DNA of 43,282 nt from Chthoniobacteraceae bacterium (GTDB lineage Bacteria; Verrucomicrobiota; Verrucomicrobiia; Chthoniobacterales; Chthoniobacteraceae): assembly GCA_947479475.1 (NCBI GenBank), contig CANJZW010000034.1, positions 1 to 43,282 of the forward strand, in the 5' to 3' direction. The notes beneath the pieces are model-generated. The model saw only the letters and a list, made by a program, of their open reading frames with translations, made no database searches and was not told the DNA's origin. Position numbers and translations under genes: made by a program. The number at the start of each line of letters is the position of its first letter. Within the stretch, counting starts at the first letter, position 1. This document shows, in pieces, positions 18,501 through 25,002 of the stretch.

Positions 18501-19907
18501 CTCCCTGACCAGGTCACAAAACGCTTTGTCCGTCAGGGATTCAACGTTCCTCCAGTGAACCGGTTGGGCTTGCAATATTTTGGTCGCCCAATCCGTCCTC
18601 GCATAATTGTAATAGCAATAAACCTCAAAGGCGGACTGATCGTGGTGCGCAAGCACCGCCTTGATAAAGGTGTAGATGGGATGTTGGCAGAAATCGCCTG
18701 AAGCGTAGCCGATGCGCAGTTTTCGAGGAAAGGGGGCTGTCCTCTGGGGGAGGCATCGCTCTCCACCCAGGGGCCCTTCGGCCAATTCTCCGAACTTCCG
18801 GTAAAAGGCGAAAAGTTCCTGCGGGTCTTCGTAGGGCAGGTAGTTGGCAACGTAGGCAAGGGACTTGTAAGCCGCCAGGTTGTCTGGATCGAGATTGATA
18901 ATTTTTTTGTATTCCAGGGCGGCTTCCTCGCTTCTGCCCATCGGCGTCAAGCAGCTTCCCTTAAGAGATCGATAACTGGAGTTTTCTGGAAATTCTCTGA
19001 TAAGAATCTCAACGATCTCGAGAGCCTCCGAAGGGCGGTTTAATTCTCGAAGCGCCACAGCAACCCGAGCCAAATCTTCGGGTGAATTGTGACGCAGTTT
19101 GGCCAGCCTGAGCAAAAGCGGCAGAGCCGATTCGAAGCGAGCCTTTCTGAAAAGCGCCGAACACAGGTTGTTGAGGAGTTCTGGCCAGTCAGGGCGGATC
19201 GCCAGAGCCTGGGTGTACGCGGTGATGGCATCCTCAACAGAACCTTGCTCCTGGAGGGCATTCCCTAAATTATAGAGCGCTAGGCATGATTTAGGGTTTA
19301 CGCGGATCGCCGCCCCGTGAAACTCGAAGGATTCGGTCAACTGCCCCAATTCTCGCAAAACCGACCCCGCCATCGTCAGACTCGTTTCTGAAAAGGGGCA
19401 CAGCTCGATCGCGCGGCGAAATGCCCGCAGCGCCTCGGGCAGGCGCTTTAGCGAATATAAGTTAACCCCAAAATTGTGCCACAGGGTGACTGATTCTGAA
19501 TGAAGAGCCACGGCGCGCTCTAAAACGGAAGCGGCCGCCGCATTTTCCAGTCCGTCTGCCAGCGTTTGGCTCAAAGACACACAGTCATCCTCCGTCCCGA
19601 GAGGCTCCTCGGCCAGCTCTCGTGCCAAGGGCAGGCAATCTGGAGGAGTCTTCAGGCTTCTAAGGTCTTTTAACAGCCGGAAACCAAAGTCTCTGCGTTT
19701 CGGATACCGCTGCCTTGCAGCGCGCAGAAGGTTGATTCGCAGTTCCAGATAAACATCGCCTGAAATCCGGTCTAGCTCCGCGATGATTTCTTCCGCGGAA
19801 GGAATTTCGGACGAAGGGGAGGCTAGTTCATCAACCAGCGCCCCAGCGTTAAGACTTAGTGCCATTGTTTTTTGAACTTTAGATGGGGAGGAAGGTGAAT
19901 CTGGCAT
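15564..19907 (-). CDS. Tandem-duplicated TPR/SPINDLY O-GlcNAc-transferase-like protein
   Basis: The 1447-residue protein has the order TPRs (about 60-370), OGT-type catalytic region (about 395-745), TPRs (about 800-1080) and a second catalytic region (about 1094-1440). Copy 1 has RIGYASGDFCQH, FGSFNNLAK and LDTFPYCGLTVT. Copy 2 has RIGYVSPDFRTH, FGSFNNFAK and LDSFPFGGLTIS. The His of the first motif and the Lys of the second, which correspond to key OGT residues (the base-position His and the UDP-contacting Lys), are kept in both. There is no signal peptide, so it is probably cytoplasmic. The gene is divergent from two flagellin genes, which suggests O-glycosylation of flagellin Ser/Thr. The ATG at 19907 has no clear ribosome site, and Met15 (19865) is possible. 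Confidence 0.9.
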   Translation of the reverse strand: MPDSPSSPSKVQKTMALSLNAGALVDELASPSSEIPSAEEIIAELDRISGDVYLELRINLLRAARQRYPKRRDFGFRLLKDLRSLKTPPDCLPLARELAEEPLGTEDDCVSLSQTLADGLENAAAASVLERAVALHSESVTLWHNFGVNLYSLKRLPEALRAFRRAIELCPFSETSLTMAGSVLRELGQLTESFEFHGAAIRVNPKSCLALYNLGNALQEQGSVEDAITAYTQALAIRPDWPELLNNLCSALFRKARFESALPLLLRLAKLRHNSPEDLARVAVALRELNRPSEALEIVEILIREFPENSSYRSLKGSCLTPMGRSEEAALEYKKIINLDPDNLAAYKSLAYVANYLPYEDPQELFAFYRKFGELAEGPLGGERCLPQRTAPFPRKLRIGYASGDFCQHPIYTFIKAVLAHHDQSAFEVYCYYNYARTDWATKILQAQPVHWRNVESLTDKAFCDLVREDKIDILIDLSGHTSRNRLSAFALKPAPVQVTMIGCMQTTGLTTIDYRITDDILDPPGQTEGIHTEKLLRLESGPLCFEPYPAAPEPGPVPSLAGVPFTFGSFNNLAKATPRVLDAWSKVLRAAPHTRMQVVSDSEEMFLRDMEKRGIPRSRFIILPRMDEAEYLAAHASVDLILDTFPYCGLTVTMHALWMGVPNVTMTGNTSASRAGASILKRLSLSEFVTENVEEYIRVAVRYANKPSGLTEIRNSLREKMREVWANGAKYTLELEGLFRKIWQTYSGEIPRAPEPLAQAIEPALSPREPEMLAALSGDQVPAPEVSSKDDLFKVLSEIAEAIDPTELLRAALATLNDSEGRSPLEIEEQNLVKNKAPWKLIALCAELYAASGARADAERCFNRIDQSPATSEEWAWLARSFSRAEFPEKAETAFYSACEFSDVKADATLSLAYVLAKNGKNDAAELFCRRTISLSPSVWAAYLNLGNLLYQKGDFYGALRVTEPATRISDDFKLLLNLAVYQQKCGHFSASLETLEKVITKDPTSPSAYVNLGNGFLFLGLSAEASAAYKKAQDLDPSDVNAHSNYLQCQTYLPDLSPEAVFASHRRFSQIFEPPLHPHKPHANSKDPKRRLRIGYVSPDFRTHSVAYFIEPLLTHHDRTNFEVVGIQSHTWRDQKTDSIQSLCDQWIDAGSMSDESLAECIRAEGIDIAVDLICHSQGMRLLSFARKPAPVQITMIGMQQTTGLESMDYRVTDAMMDPPGTSERFHSETLMRLPLAFSFQPPDASPPVAALPALEKGMITFGSFNNFAKIHIGVLRTWAEVLRQVPNSRFFIVAPEGTILEQTMAEEGIAPERIIICPRKSGDAYLHVHDELDLMLDSFPFGGLTISAIAAWMGVPTLTVCGDSPASRAGTSLMHSMGLDECIASDPADFVKKAVALASDLPRLASMRASMRERMAKQVTDGAAYTRSFEQELRKAWERWCESK

Positions 19908-20146
19908 GGAATGAGCGAGAACATTAAGCGCATAGGCTCAACGAGTGAAGGCGTACTTTATGTTCTAATCAGGCTCCTGTTCATTGCACCGCAGCTTTCT
20001 GACTCCTCGAGGAGTTCACTCGGAGTTTCAAGCGGGAATGGGCCAGTCCATGCGCTTTTTCAACACGGGCTGCTGATCGTTTCTGTGCGTGCCCCCCCTG
20101 AGGAGGGGGAGGTTTCATGCAGGGATAAAAATTTTCAAAAAAGAAT

Positions 20147-20174
20147 TAAAGAAGGCAGCTTCGGTTTCCGATCT
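20147..20174 (+). promoter_or_regulatory. Sigma-28 (FliA)-like promoter of flagellin 1
   Basis: TAAA at 20147-20150, a 16-base spacer, then TCCGATCT at 20167-20174. The sigma-28 consensus is TAAA-N15-GCCGATAA, so the -10 core CCGAT is kept with a spacer one base longer. Transcription would start near 20181, giving a leader of about 78 bases. Confidence 0.6.
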
Positions 20175-20181
20175 ATGAAAG

Positions 20182-20202
20182 ATACAAATTGCGTATTTGT
20201 AT
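20182..20202 (+). promoter_or_regulatory. Perfect inverted repeat in the flagellin 1 leader
   Basis: ATACAAAT (20182-20189) and ATTTGTAT (20195-20202) are separated by TGCGT. It lies directly at the predicted transcript start, so it could form a 5' end stem-loop that protects the mRNA or be a DNA-binding site. Function is not shown by sequence. Confidence 0.5.
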
Positions 20203-20258
20203 TTATTTCAGACTGCCCTGCATTCACTTAGTGCAAAAACGCCCAACACCCCACACCT

Positions 20259-21062
20259 ATGGCCGTCGTCATTAATTCCAACCCAGCCGCCTCGTTTGCT
20301 TCAGCCAACCTCCTGAAGTCAAACAGTCTACTTCAAAAAAGCCTGTCTAGGCTCTCAAGTGGTTCGCGGATTTCCGAACCGGCCGATGATGCTGGGGGAA
20401 CAGCTGTTTCCATGAAGCTTGTTGCAGAAATCAAACGCACCGATGCGGCCGCGATCAATATTTCAAACGCGCTTTCCTTTTTGCAGACACAGGCGGGATC
20501 GATGAAGAGCGCCTTTGCAGTTTTGGACCGCTTGTCTGAACTGGCTATTCTGGGTGGTGATGTCAGCAAGGCGCCGGCGGACATCGCCAATTATAATGAG
20601 GAATTCGCTAATTTAGTCACGGAACTCGGAAAACTGTCTTCTGATTCCTTTAATTCCCAACCTCTTTTTGCAAACGGCACGGGAACTTTAACTGTGTATT
20701 TGTCTCAAAACGGGTCGCAAAGCATGACGATTGACCAGGCTTCTTTACTCGGGGCTTATTCCGCAGTCAGCAGCATCGGCGCTGTTTCAGGATCCAACAT
20801 CGGCATCCTTACAAATGCGGTTCAAAGCCTTGCCACGATGATGGCGGCCAACGGGGCCCAGGCAAGCCGACTCCAGTTTGCATTGGAATCACTGCATTCC
20901 AATAAGGTCAATCTGGAAGCTGCCAATGGCCGGATCTTTGATGTCGATGTGGCGGCTGAAACCACCAAGTTGGCTCGTGCGAATATTTTGCTTCAGTCGG
21001 GCGCCTCAATGCTTTCGCAAGCAAACGCCGCGTCACAGATCGCAATGAAGCTGCTCCAGTAG
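20259..21062 (+). CDS. Flagellin (copy 1)
   Basis: The 267-residue protein consists only of the conserved N- and C-terminal flagellin helices (D0/D1) with a very short central part. The N-terminus has LQKSLSRLSSGSRISEPADDAGGTAVSMKL and the C-terminus has DVDVAAETTKLARANILLQSGASMLSQANAASQIAMKLLQ, both classic filament-core patterns. There is no D2/D3 surface domain. Ser/Thr-rich stretches in the middle are possible glycosylation sites. It is about two-thirds identical to copy 2 by eye. No ribosome site is evident and the promoter is imperfect, so it may be the minor flagellin. Confidence 0.95.
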   Translation: MAVVINSNPAASFASANLLKSNSLLQKSLSRLSSGSRISEPADDAGGTAVSMKLVAEIKRTDAAAINISNALSFLQTQAGSMKSAFAVLDRLSELAILGGDVSKAPADIANYNEEFANLVTELGKLSSDSFNSQPLFANGTGTLTVYLSQNGSQSMTIDQASLLGAYSAVSSIGAVSGSNIGILTNAVQSLATMMAANGAQASRLQFALESLHSNKVNLEAANGRIFDVDVAAETTKLARANILLQSGASMLSQANAASQIAMKLLQ

Positions 21063-21696
21063 TCTCAGACATCCTGACCTCTGTGAAGAGATCACTCAAA
21101 GACCGGGCCTCTTCTTGATCTCAACTTTCTGTTTTCTCCACTGGGTTACACAGCAGAATGATCTGGGTGAGATCGGGGACGATCCTCACAGTTCCCGAGA
21201 CTTCAGGATGTCTTAGTCTGGGGGGAGAGGGGTGAGTTAAGCTGACAGGGAGAGCATTCGTAAGACTGTGGTGGCGGGGTTGTTGGCGGCGTCACGGGGG
21301 AACTGTCGAAGGGTTGGTCTGGCGCCTCTCCAGAACCCCGGCGCGCTGAGTTTACGCCGGCCTGGCGGGGAGTTTGCCTCCAGCATCGCTCTCTGCTTTT
21401 CCCTACTTCAAGTCGGGGAACTTTTTTTGAGTCTTTGCTACAGTTTACTGGACGAAGCAGGCGACTCTGAGATAAATAAGGAATCTCAATGAAAAGCAGG
21501 GTTTGCCGAACACTTTGCAGACACCATCGATTCAAGGTGTCTGTAGGGCGGATGGTAAATTTGCTTTTTTTGAAAAAAAACCTAAAGATCGGCGGAAGTC
21601 TGCCGATCACTTATTCGTCAGCGTCCTTATCCAGGATGGGTCCGGAACGTCTGATGTGTTCAGTTAGAAAACCAAAACCAAAAACAAGGAAGTATT
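21063..21696. other. Long spacer between the two flagellin genes
   Basis: These 634 bases contain no convincing gene. The inverted repeat GAGATCA (21088-21094)/TGATCTC (21116-21122), with an inner AAGA/TCTT and a T-rich follow-up, may be a weak terminator for flagellin 1. A sigma-28 promoter for flagellin 2 lies at 21583-21609, so the two flagellins are separate transcription units. Open frames of 60-110 codons in this stretch show no protein-like features. Confidence 0.6.
21583..21609 (+). promoter_or_regulatory. Sigma-28 (FliA) promoter of flagellin 2
   Basis: TAAA at 21583-21586, exactly 15 bases of spacer, then GCCGATCA at 21602-21609. This matches the sigma-28 consensus in spacing and in six of eight -10 positions. 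The -10 is also one arm of the inverted repeat GATCGGC (21587-21593)/GCCGATC (21602-21608). Confidence 0.8.
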
Positions 21697-22500
21697 ATGG
21701 CAGTCGTAATCAACACCAACCAGTCGGCCTCGTTCGCTTCACTCAACCTCAGCAGGTCAAGCGATCTCCTCCAAAAGAGCCTGTCCCGTCTTTCGAGCGG
21801 TTCCAGAATTGCAAACCCTGCTGACGATGCAGGTGGTCTTGCTGTTTCCATGAAACTTCAGGCCGCGATCAAACGTACGGATGACACATCGATCAACGTC
21901 TCCAACGCTCTTTCTTTCCTCCAGACTCAAGCTGGTTCTTTGAAGAGCGCATCTGCGGTTCTCGATCGTATCTCCGAACTCGCAACCTTGGCCGGCGATG
22001 TGACCAAGGCTCCTACGGATATTGCTAACTACAATACGGAGTTCACCAACCTGAAGGCAGAACTCAGCAAGTTGACCGCCGATCAGTTCAACGGGATTTC
22101 GTTGTTCTGTTCTACAACCACCGCTTTGACTGTTTTCCTTTCTCAAGATGGAACGCAGAGCATGGGGATCGACCAAGCAAGCCTGTTAAACTCCTTTGCT
22201 CTTGTCAACAGCCTTTCTCTTGTTAAAGGAGCCAGTATCTCGAAAGTCACGAGTTCTATTCAGTCTCTTGCTTCCCTCATGGCCACCAATGGTGCACAGT
22301 CCAGTCGTCTCCAGTTCGCATTGGATTCGTTGAACGTGAACAAGGTGAACCTTGAAGCGGCTAACAGCCGGATCTACGACGTTGATGTCGCTGCTGAAAC
22401 GACGAAGCTCGCTCGCGCGAACATCCTCGTTCAGTCTGGTGCATCCATGCTGACGCAGGCGAACGCCGCTTCCCAGATCGCTCTCAAGCTCCTCCAGTAG
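21697..22500 (+). CDS. Flagellin (copy 2, probably major)
   Basis: The 267-residue flagellin has the same length and architecture as copy 1, with LQKSLSRLSSGSRIANPADDAGGLAVSMKL at the N-terminus and DVDVAAETTKLARANILVQSGASMLTQANAASQIALKLLQ at the C-terminus. It is a compact D0/D1-only filament subunit exported by the flagellar type III apparatus. Unlike copy 1 it has a good ribosome site (aagga, 7 bases before ATG), a near-consensus sigma-28 promoter and a strong terminator, so it is probably the more highly expressed copy. The pair clearly arose by duplication. Confidence 0.96.
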   Translation: MAVVINTNQSASFASLNLSRSSDLLQKSLSRLSSGSRIANPADDAGGLAVSMKLQAAIKRTDDTSINVSNALSFLQTQAGSLKSASAVLDRISELATLAGDVTKAPTDIANYNTEFTNLKAELSKLTADQFNGISLFCSTTTALTVFLSQDGTQSMGIDQASLLNSFALVNSLSLVKGASISKVTSSIQSLASLMATNGAQSSRLQFALDSLNVNKVNLEAANSRIYDVDVAAETTKLARANILVQSGASMLTQANAASQIALKLLQ

Positions 22501-22547
22501 TAGCTGCTTGACGGTTCTGAGAACGACTTACGGTCTGTTCTTTTACG

Positions 22548-22580
22548 AAAAACCCCGCTCTTCATTGAGCGGGGTTTTTT
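22548..22580 (+). terminator. Strong rho-independent terminator after flagellin 2
   Basis: The arms AAAAACCCCGCTC (22548-22560) and GAGCGGGGTTTTTT (22567-22580) are perfectly complementary around the 6-base loop TTCATT and end in a T run. With the A run on the 5' side it could work in both directions. Confidence 0.95.
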
Positions 22581-22913
22581 GCTTTGTGCGCCCTCTAAAG
22601 GGAAGCATTAGCTGAAAGGGAAGGGCGTCCGCCTAGAGGCGGAGTCTGAAGTGTTTCGCAGTCAGGACATTGCTGCGATGAGCAAAAATCACAGGCCACG
22701 CAGCGGCACTTCGATGAGATGCCTATGGTCGTCAAAGTCCCATACTTACTCAGAGCGTGACGCTCTAAATCTGATGCCGCTTGATTGGGACGGAGTGGTG
22801 CATTGCGGCACGCGTGCCGCGACGGGTTATTCAGCGGTCGATGCCGTTTGGCTGCCGGTGGACCTCCGAAGTTTTGTGTTGGCTCTGCGAGATACCTTGA
22901 CCAAGAAACATCA
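22581..22913. other. Non-coding region with three perfect inverted repeats
   Basis: The 333 bases hold TCCGCCT-AG-AGGCGGA (22628-22643), AGAGCGT-G-ACGCTCT (22752-22766) and the 16-base palindrome GCGGCACGCGTGCCGC (22805-22820). An open frame at 22651-22938 covers part of it, but its composition is not protein-like and it runs into the end of the opposite gene. The palindromes may be intergenic repeats of the REP type. Confidence 0.55.
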
Positions 22914-23897
22914 TCAGGACTGTTTCACGCGGCGGTAGCGCTGCACCCGGCGTGCCGTTAGAATAAATCCAACGTAGATGCTGTTCCCCCCGTCGCTTAC
23001 CGCGAGGCCATGCGGCCACTCATAATCTTGGATCCTGCCAAGCCCGCGCGTGTGGAAAGATTCTTGCAGATCGCCCTCCGTGTTGAATCGACGGACTATC
23101 CCACGTTTTCCACTCAGGTTTGAGAGAACATAGAGGGAGCCTTGGTGGTAGCGGATCGAGAGGGGAGCGCCGACTTTTTTCCACGTCGCCTGGATTTCGC
23201 CATCGGCGTTGAGAACCTGTACCCAGTGTTTTTCGCGGTCAGCGACGTATACGCGGTCGGCATCGTCCACCGCGAGGCTGTGTGGGGTGTGTAGGATGAT
23301 GGGGCCGGGCCCCTTGAGCCCCCAGTCGCCCAGCACCTTGCCCTCAGGGCTGAATTTCACCCCACGTTTGTTGGTCGCGCCATCGGCGACAATGAAGGTT
23401 CCGTCGCTTAGAACCGCTACATCCGTGGGAAGGTTGAAGGAAACGTCGTTGCCACCGACTTCCAAAAGGGGTTTTCCAAGGGCATCAAATTTGAACACTT
23501 TTTTGAGCCCCGAATCCGCAATCCAGACATGGCCCTCGGCATCGACTGAAATTTGGTGTGGCCGCATGAAAAGGTTTTCGCCCCAGGAGCGGACTAGTTT
23601 TCCGCTTTTGGCGTCAATCACGAGCACGCCCGGTTTTTGGATGATTTCGTGTTTAAAAGGCTTTTGGGGTTCCACCGGGTTTTCCCCGTGGTTGAGCACG
23701 AGGATGCTGCCGTCTTTTGCGACGGCCACCCCCGTCATCTGGCAGGGCTCAGGATAAGAGTCGGAAGTGAGCGCGGGCCAACCGAGTTCTGGAGCGTGGC
23801 TTTCGACGGTTGCGGCTTCCATTCTTGGGCCTCCGACGGCACCCAGGGAAAGGGCACAGCATTGGATAAAACGGCGACGGCTGATATGGCTAGGCAT
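22914..23897 (-). CDS. Exported NHL-repeat beta-propeller protein (peptidyl-hydroxyglycine lyase-like)
   Basis: The 327-residue protein begins MPSHISRRRFIQCCALSLGAVGG, a twin-arginine-type signal. The frame extends 28 codons further upstream, but the Tat signal argues for the ATG at 23897. The body holds repeated blades of NHL type (PHQISVDAEGHVWIADSG, LPTDVAVLSDGTFIVADG, PHSLAVDDADRVYVADRE, WPHGLAVSDGGNSIYVG), arranged as in the lyase domain of peptidylglycine amidating enzymes. Such bacterial propellers are common in Planctomycetes/Verrucomicrobia, and their substrates are mostly unknown. The gene is divergent from the fuconolactonase-like gene. Confidence 0.85.
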   Translation of the reverse strand: MPSHISRRRFIQCCALSLGAVGGPRMEAATVESHAPELGWPALTSDSYPEPCQMTGVAVAKDGSILVLNHGENPVEPQKPFKHEIIQKPGVLVIDAKSGKLVRSWGENLFMRPHQISVDAEGHVWIADSGLKKVFKFDALGKPLLEVGGNDVSFNLPTDVAVLSDGTFIVADGATNKRGVKFSPEGKVLGDWGLKGPGPIILHTPHSLAVDDADRVYVADREKHWVQVLNADGEIQATWKKVGAPLSIRYHQGSLYVLSNLSGKRGIVRRFNTEGDLQESFHTRGLGRIQDYEWPHGLAVSDGGNSIYVGFILTARRVQRYRRVKQS

Positions 23898-23984
23898 AGG
23901 GATAGTTTCCAAGCTGGGGCGAACGAACTGTTGCCACGGTAGGGGAGTTTCGGAATAAAGCAAACTTGTCAAGCGGCTCATTCA

Positions 23985-24020
23985 CTGCCACAGGTGGCAG
24001 GTTAATTCTCTCGAAGAGAG
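23985..24020. promoter_or_regulatory. Two inverted repeats in the divergent promoter region
   Basis: CTGCCAC-AG-GTGGCAG (23985-24000) and CTCTC-GAA-GAGAG (24008-24020) lie in the 271-base spacer between the NHL protein and fuconolactonase genes. They are placed where an operator for divergent transcription would be, but no binding protein can be named. Confidence 0.4.
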
Positions 24021-24168
24021 GCTTAATCTGTGGCATGCAGGGAAGCTCGTTTAAAGGTTTTAAGCCGTCACAAGCCACGGGCCGCGTGTTTTTTTGCCGA
24101 CTTAACGCGATTCTGAGATTCCCAAAATAACAACCGCCCCCAGACGACATTCCGCGCCCATCCCTTTT

Positions 24169-25002
24169 ATGAAAACCCGTCGCATTGATTCCCATCAACA
24201 TTTTTGGCGGTACAACGCGGAGCAGTATCCTTGGATCAAGCCGGGTTCTCCGCTCCATCGGGACTGGCTTCCCAAAGACCTGGCAAATTTGCAACCTTCC
24301 TTGGAGCTGGACGGCTCGATCGTGGTGCAGGCCAGGCAGACTCTTGAGGAAAGCCGCTGGCTTTTGGAGCTTGCCGACCACAACCCACGCATCTTCGGCG
24401 TGGTGGGCTGGGTTGATCTGCGCTCTGACCGGGTCGAGGAGCATCTCGCCCCTCTGGCGCGCGACCGGCGCTTTGTGGGAGTGCGGCACGTGGTGCAGGA
24501 CGAACCAGACGACCGCTTTTTACTGCAGCCCGACTTTGTGCGGGGGCTCAAAAAGCTGCAACGTTTCCGGCTGCGGTACGATCTGCTTGTCTTTCCCAAG
24601 CAGCTTTCGGCGGCCATCGAACTTGTTGAGCTGCTTCCAGGGCAACCGTTTGTATTGGACCACTGCGCCAAGCCGAACATCGCAGCCGGAACCCTGGAAC
24701 CGTGGGCGGCGCAGATTGCCCGTCTCGCTTCGCATCCCAACGTGTACTGCAAGGTCTCGGGTTTGGTTACCGAAGCAAAATGGGACGACTGGAGTTTGGA
24801 AAAGTTGCGGCCGTATCTGGACGTGGTTGAAAGTGCTTTTGGGCGCGACCGTTTGATGTGGGGTTCAGACTGGCCAGTGGCTTTGCTGGCTTCCTCCTAC
24901 GCGCGCTGGCATGACACGGCCAAGCAGTGGACGTCAGAATGGAGTGCGGCCGAACAGGCAGGCTTCTTCGGAAACAATGCCTCCCGTTTTTACGGGATTT
25001 AG
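24169..25002 (+). CDS. Amidohydrolase of the L-fuconolactonase type
   Basis: The 277-residue TIM-barrel hydrolase (COG3618-like) has the N-terminal metal motif IDSHQHFW, the mid strand HCAKPN (FVLDHCAKPNI), the KVSGL segment and the C-terminal RLMWGSDWPV motif with the catalytic Asp. Family members hydrolyse L-fucono-1,5-lactone or similar sugar lactones to the acid in the cytoplasm. Length is normal and all motifs are present. The substrate is not fixed by sequence alone. Its end overlaps the end of the convergent kinase gene by four bases. Confidence 0.9.
   Translation: MKTRRIDSHQHFWRYNAEQYPWIKPGSPLHRDWLPKDLANLQPSLELDGSIVVQARQTLEESRWLLELADHNPRIFGVVGWVDLRSDRVEEHLAPLARDRRFVGVRHVVQDEPDDRFLLQPDFVRGLKKLQRFRLRYDLLVFPKQLSAAIELVELLPGQPFVLDHCAKPNIAAGTLEPWAAQIARLASHPNVYCKVSGLVTEAKWDDWSLEKLRPYLDVVESAFGRDRLMWGSDWPVALLASSYARWHDTAKQWTSEWSAAEQAGFFGNNASRFYGI

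Larger units (their letters stand above)
19908..20258. other. Intergenic region between OGT-like gene and flagellin 1
   Basis: This 351-base divergent spacer must hold promoters for both sides. Visible elements are a perfect 14-base palindrome at 20002-20015 (centre CTCGAG), a G/C hairpin CCCCCT-GAGG-AGGGGG at 20094-20109, a sigma-28-like promoter at 20147-20174 and an 8-base inverted repeat at 20182-20202. An open frame across it (19911-20231) has no recognisable protein features and is not called. Confidence 0.6.

Noticed and set aside
20094..20109. G/C hairpin as a terminator
   Set aside because: No T run follows on either strand, and no gene ends nearby in the right direction.
19911..20231. 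106-codon open frame between the OGT-like gene and flagellin 1
   Set aside because: It covers the promoter, palindrome and inverted repeat of the divergent spacer, shows no domain, and has no ribosome site.
22651..22938. 95-codon open frame after the flagellin terminator
   Set aside because: It spans two perfect palindromes and runs into the opposite gene; residue composition is not protein-like.
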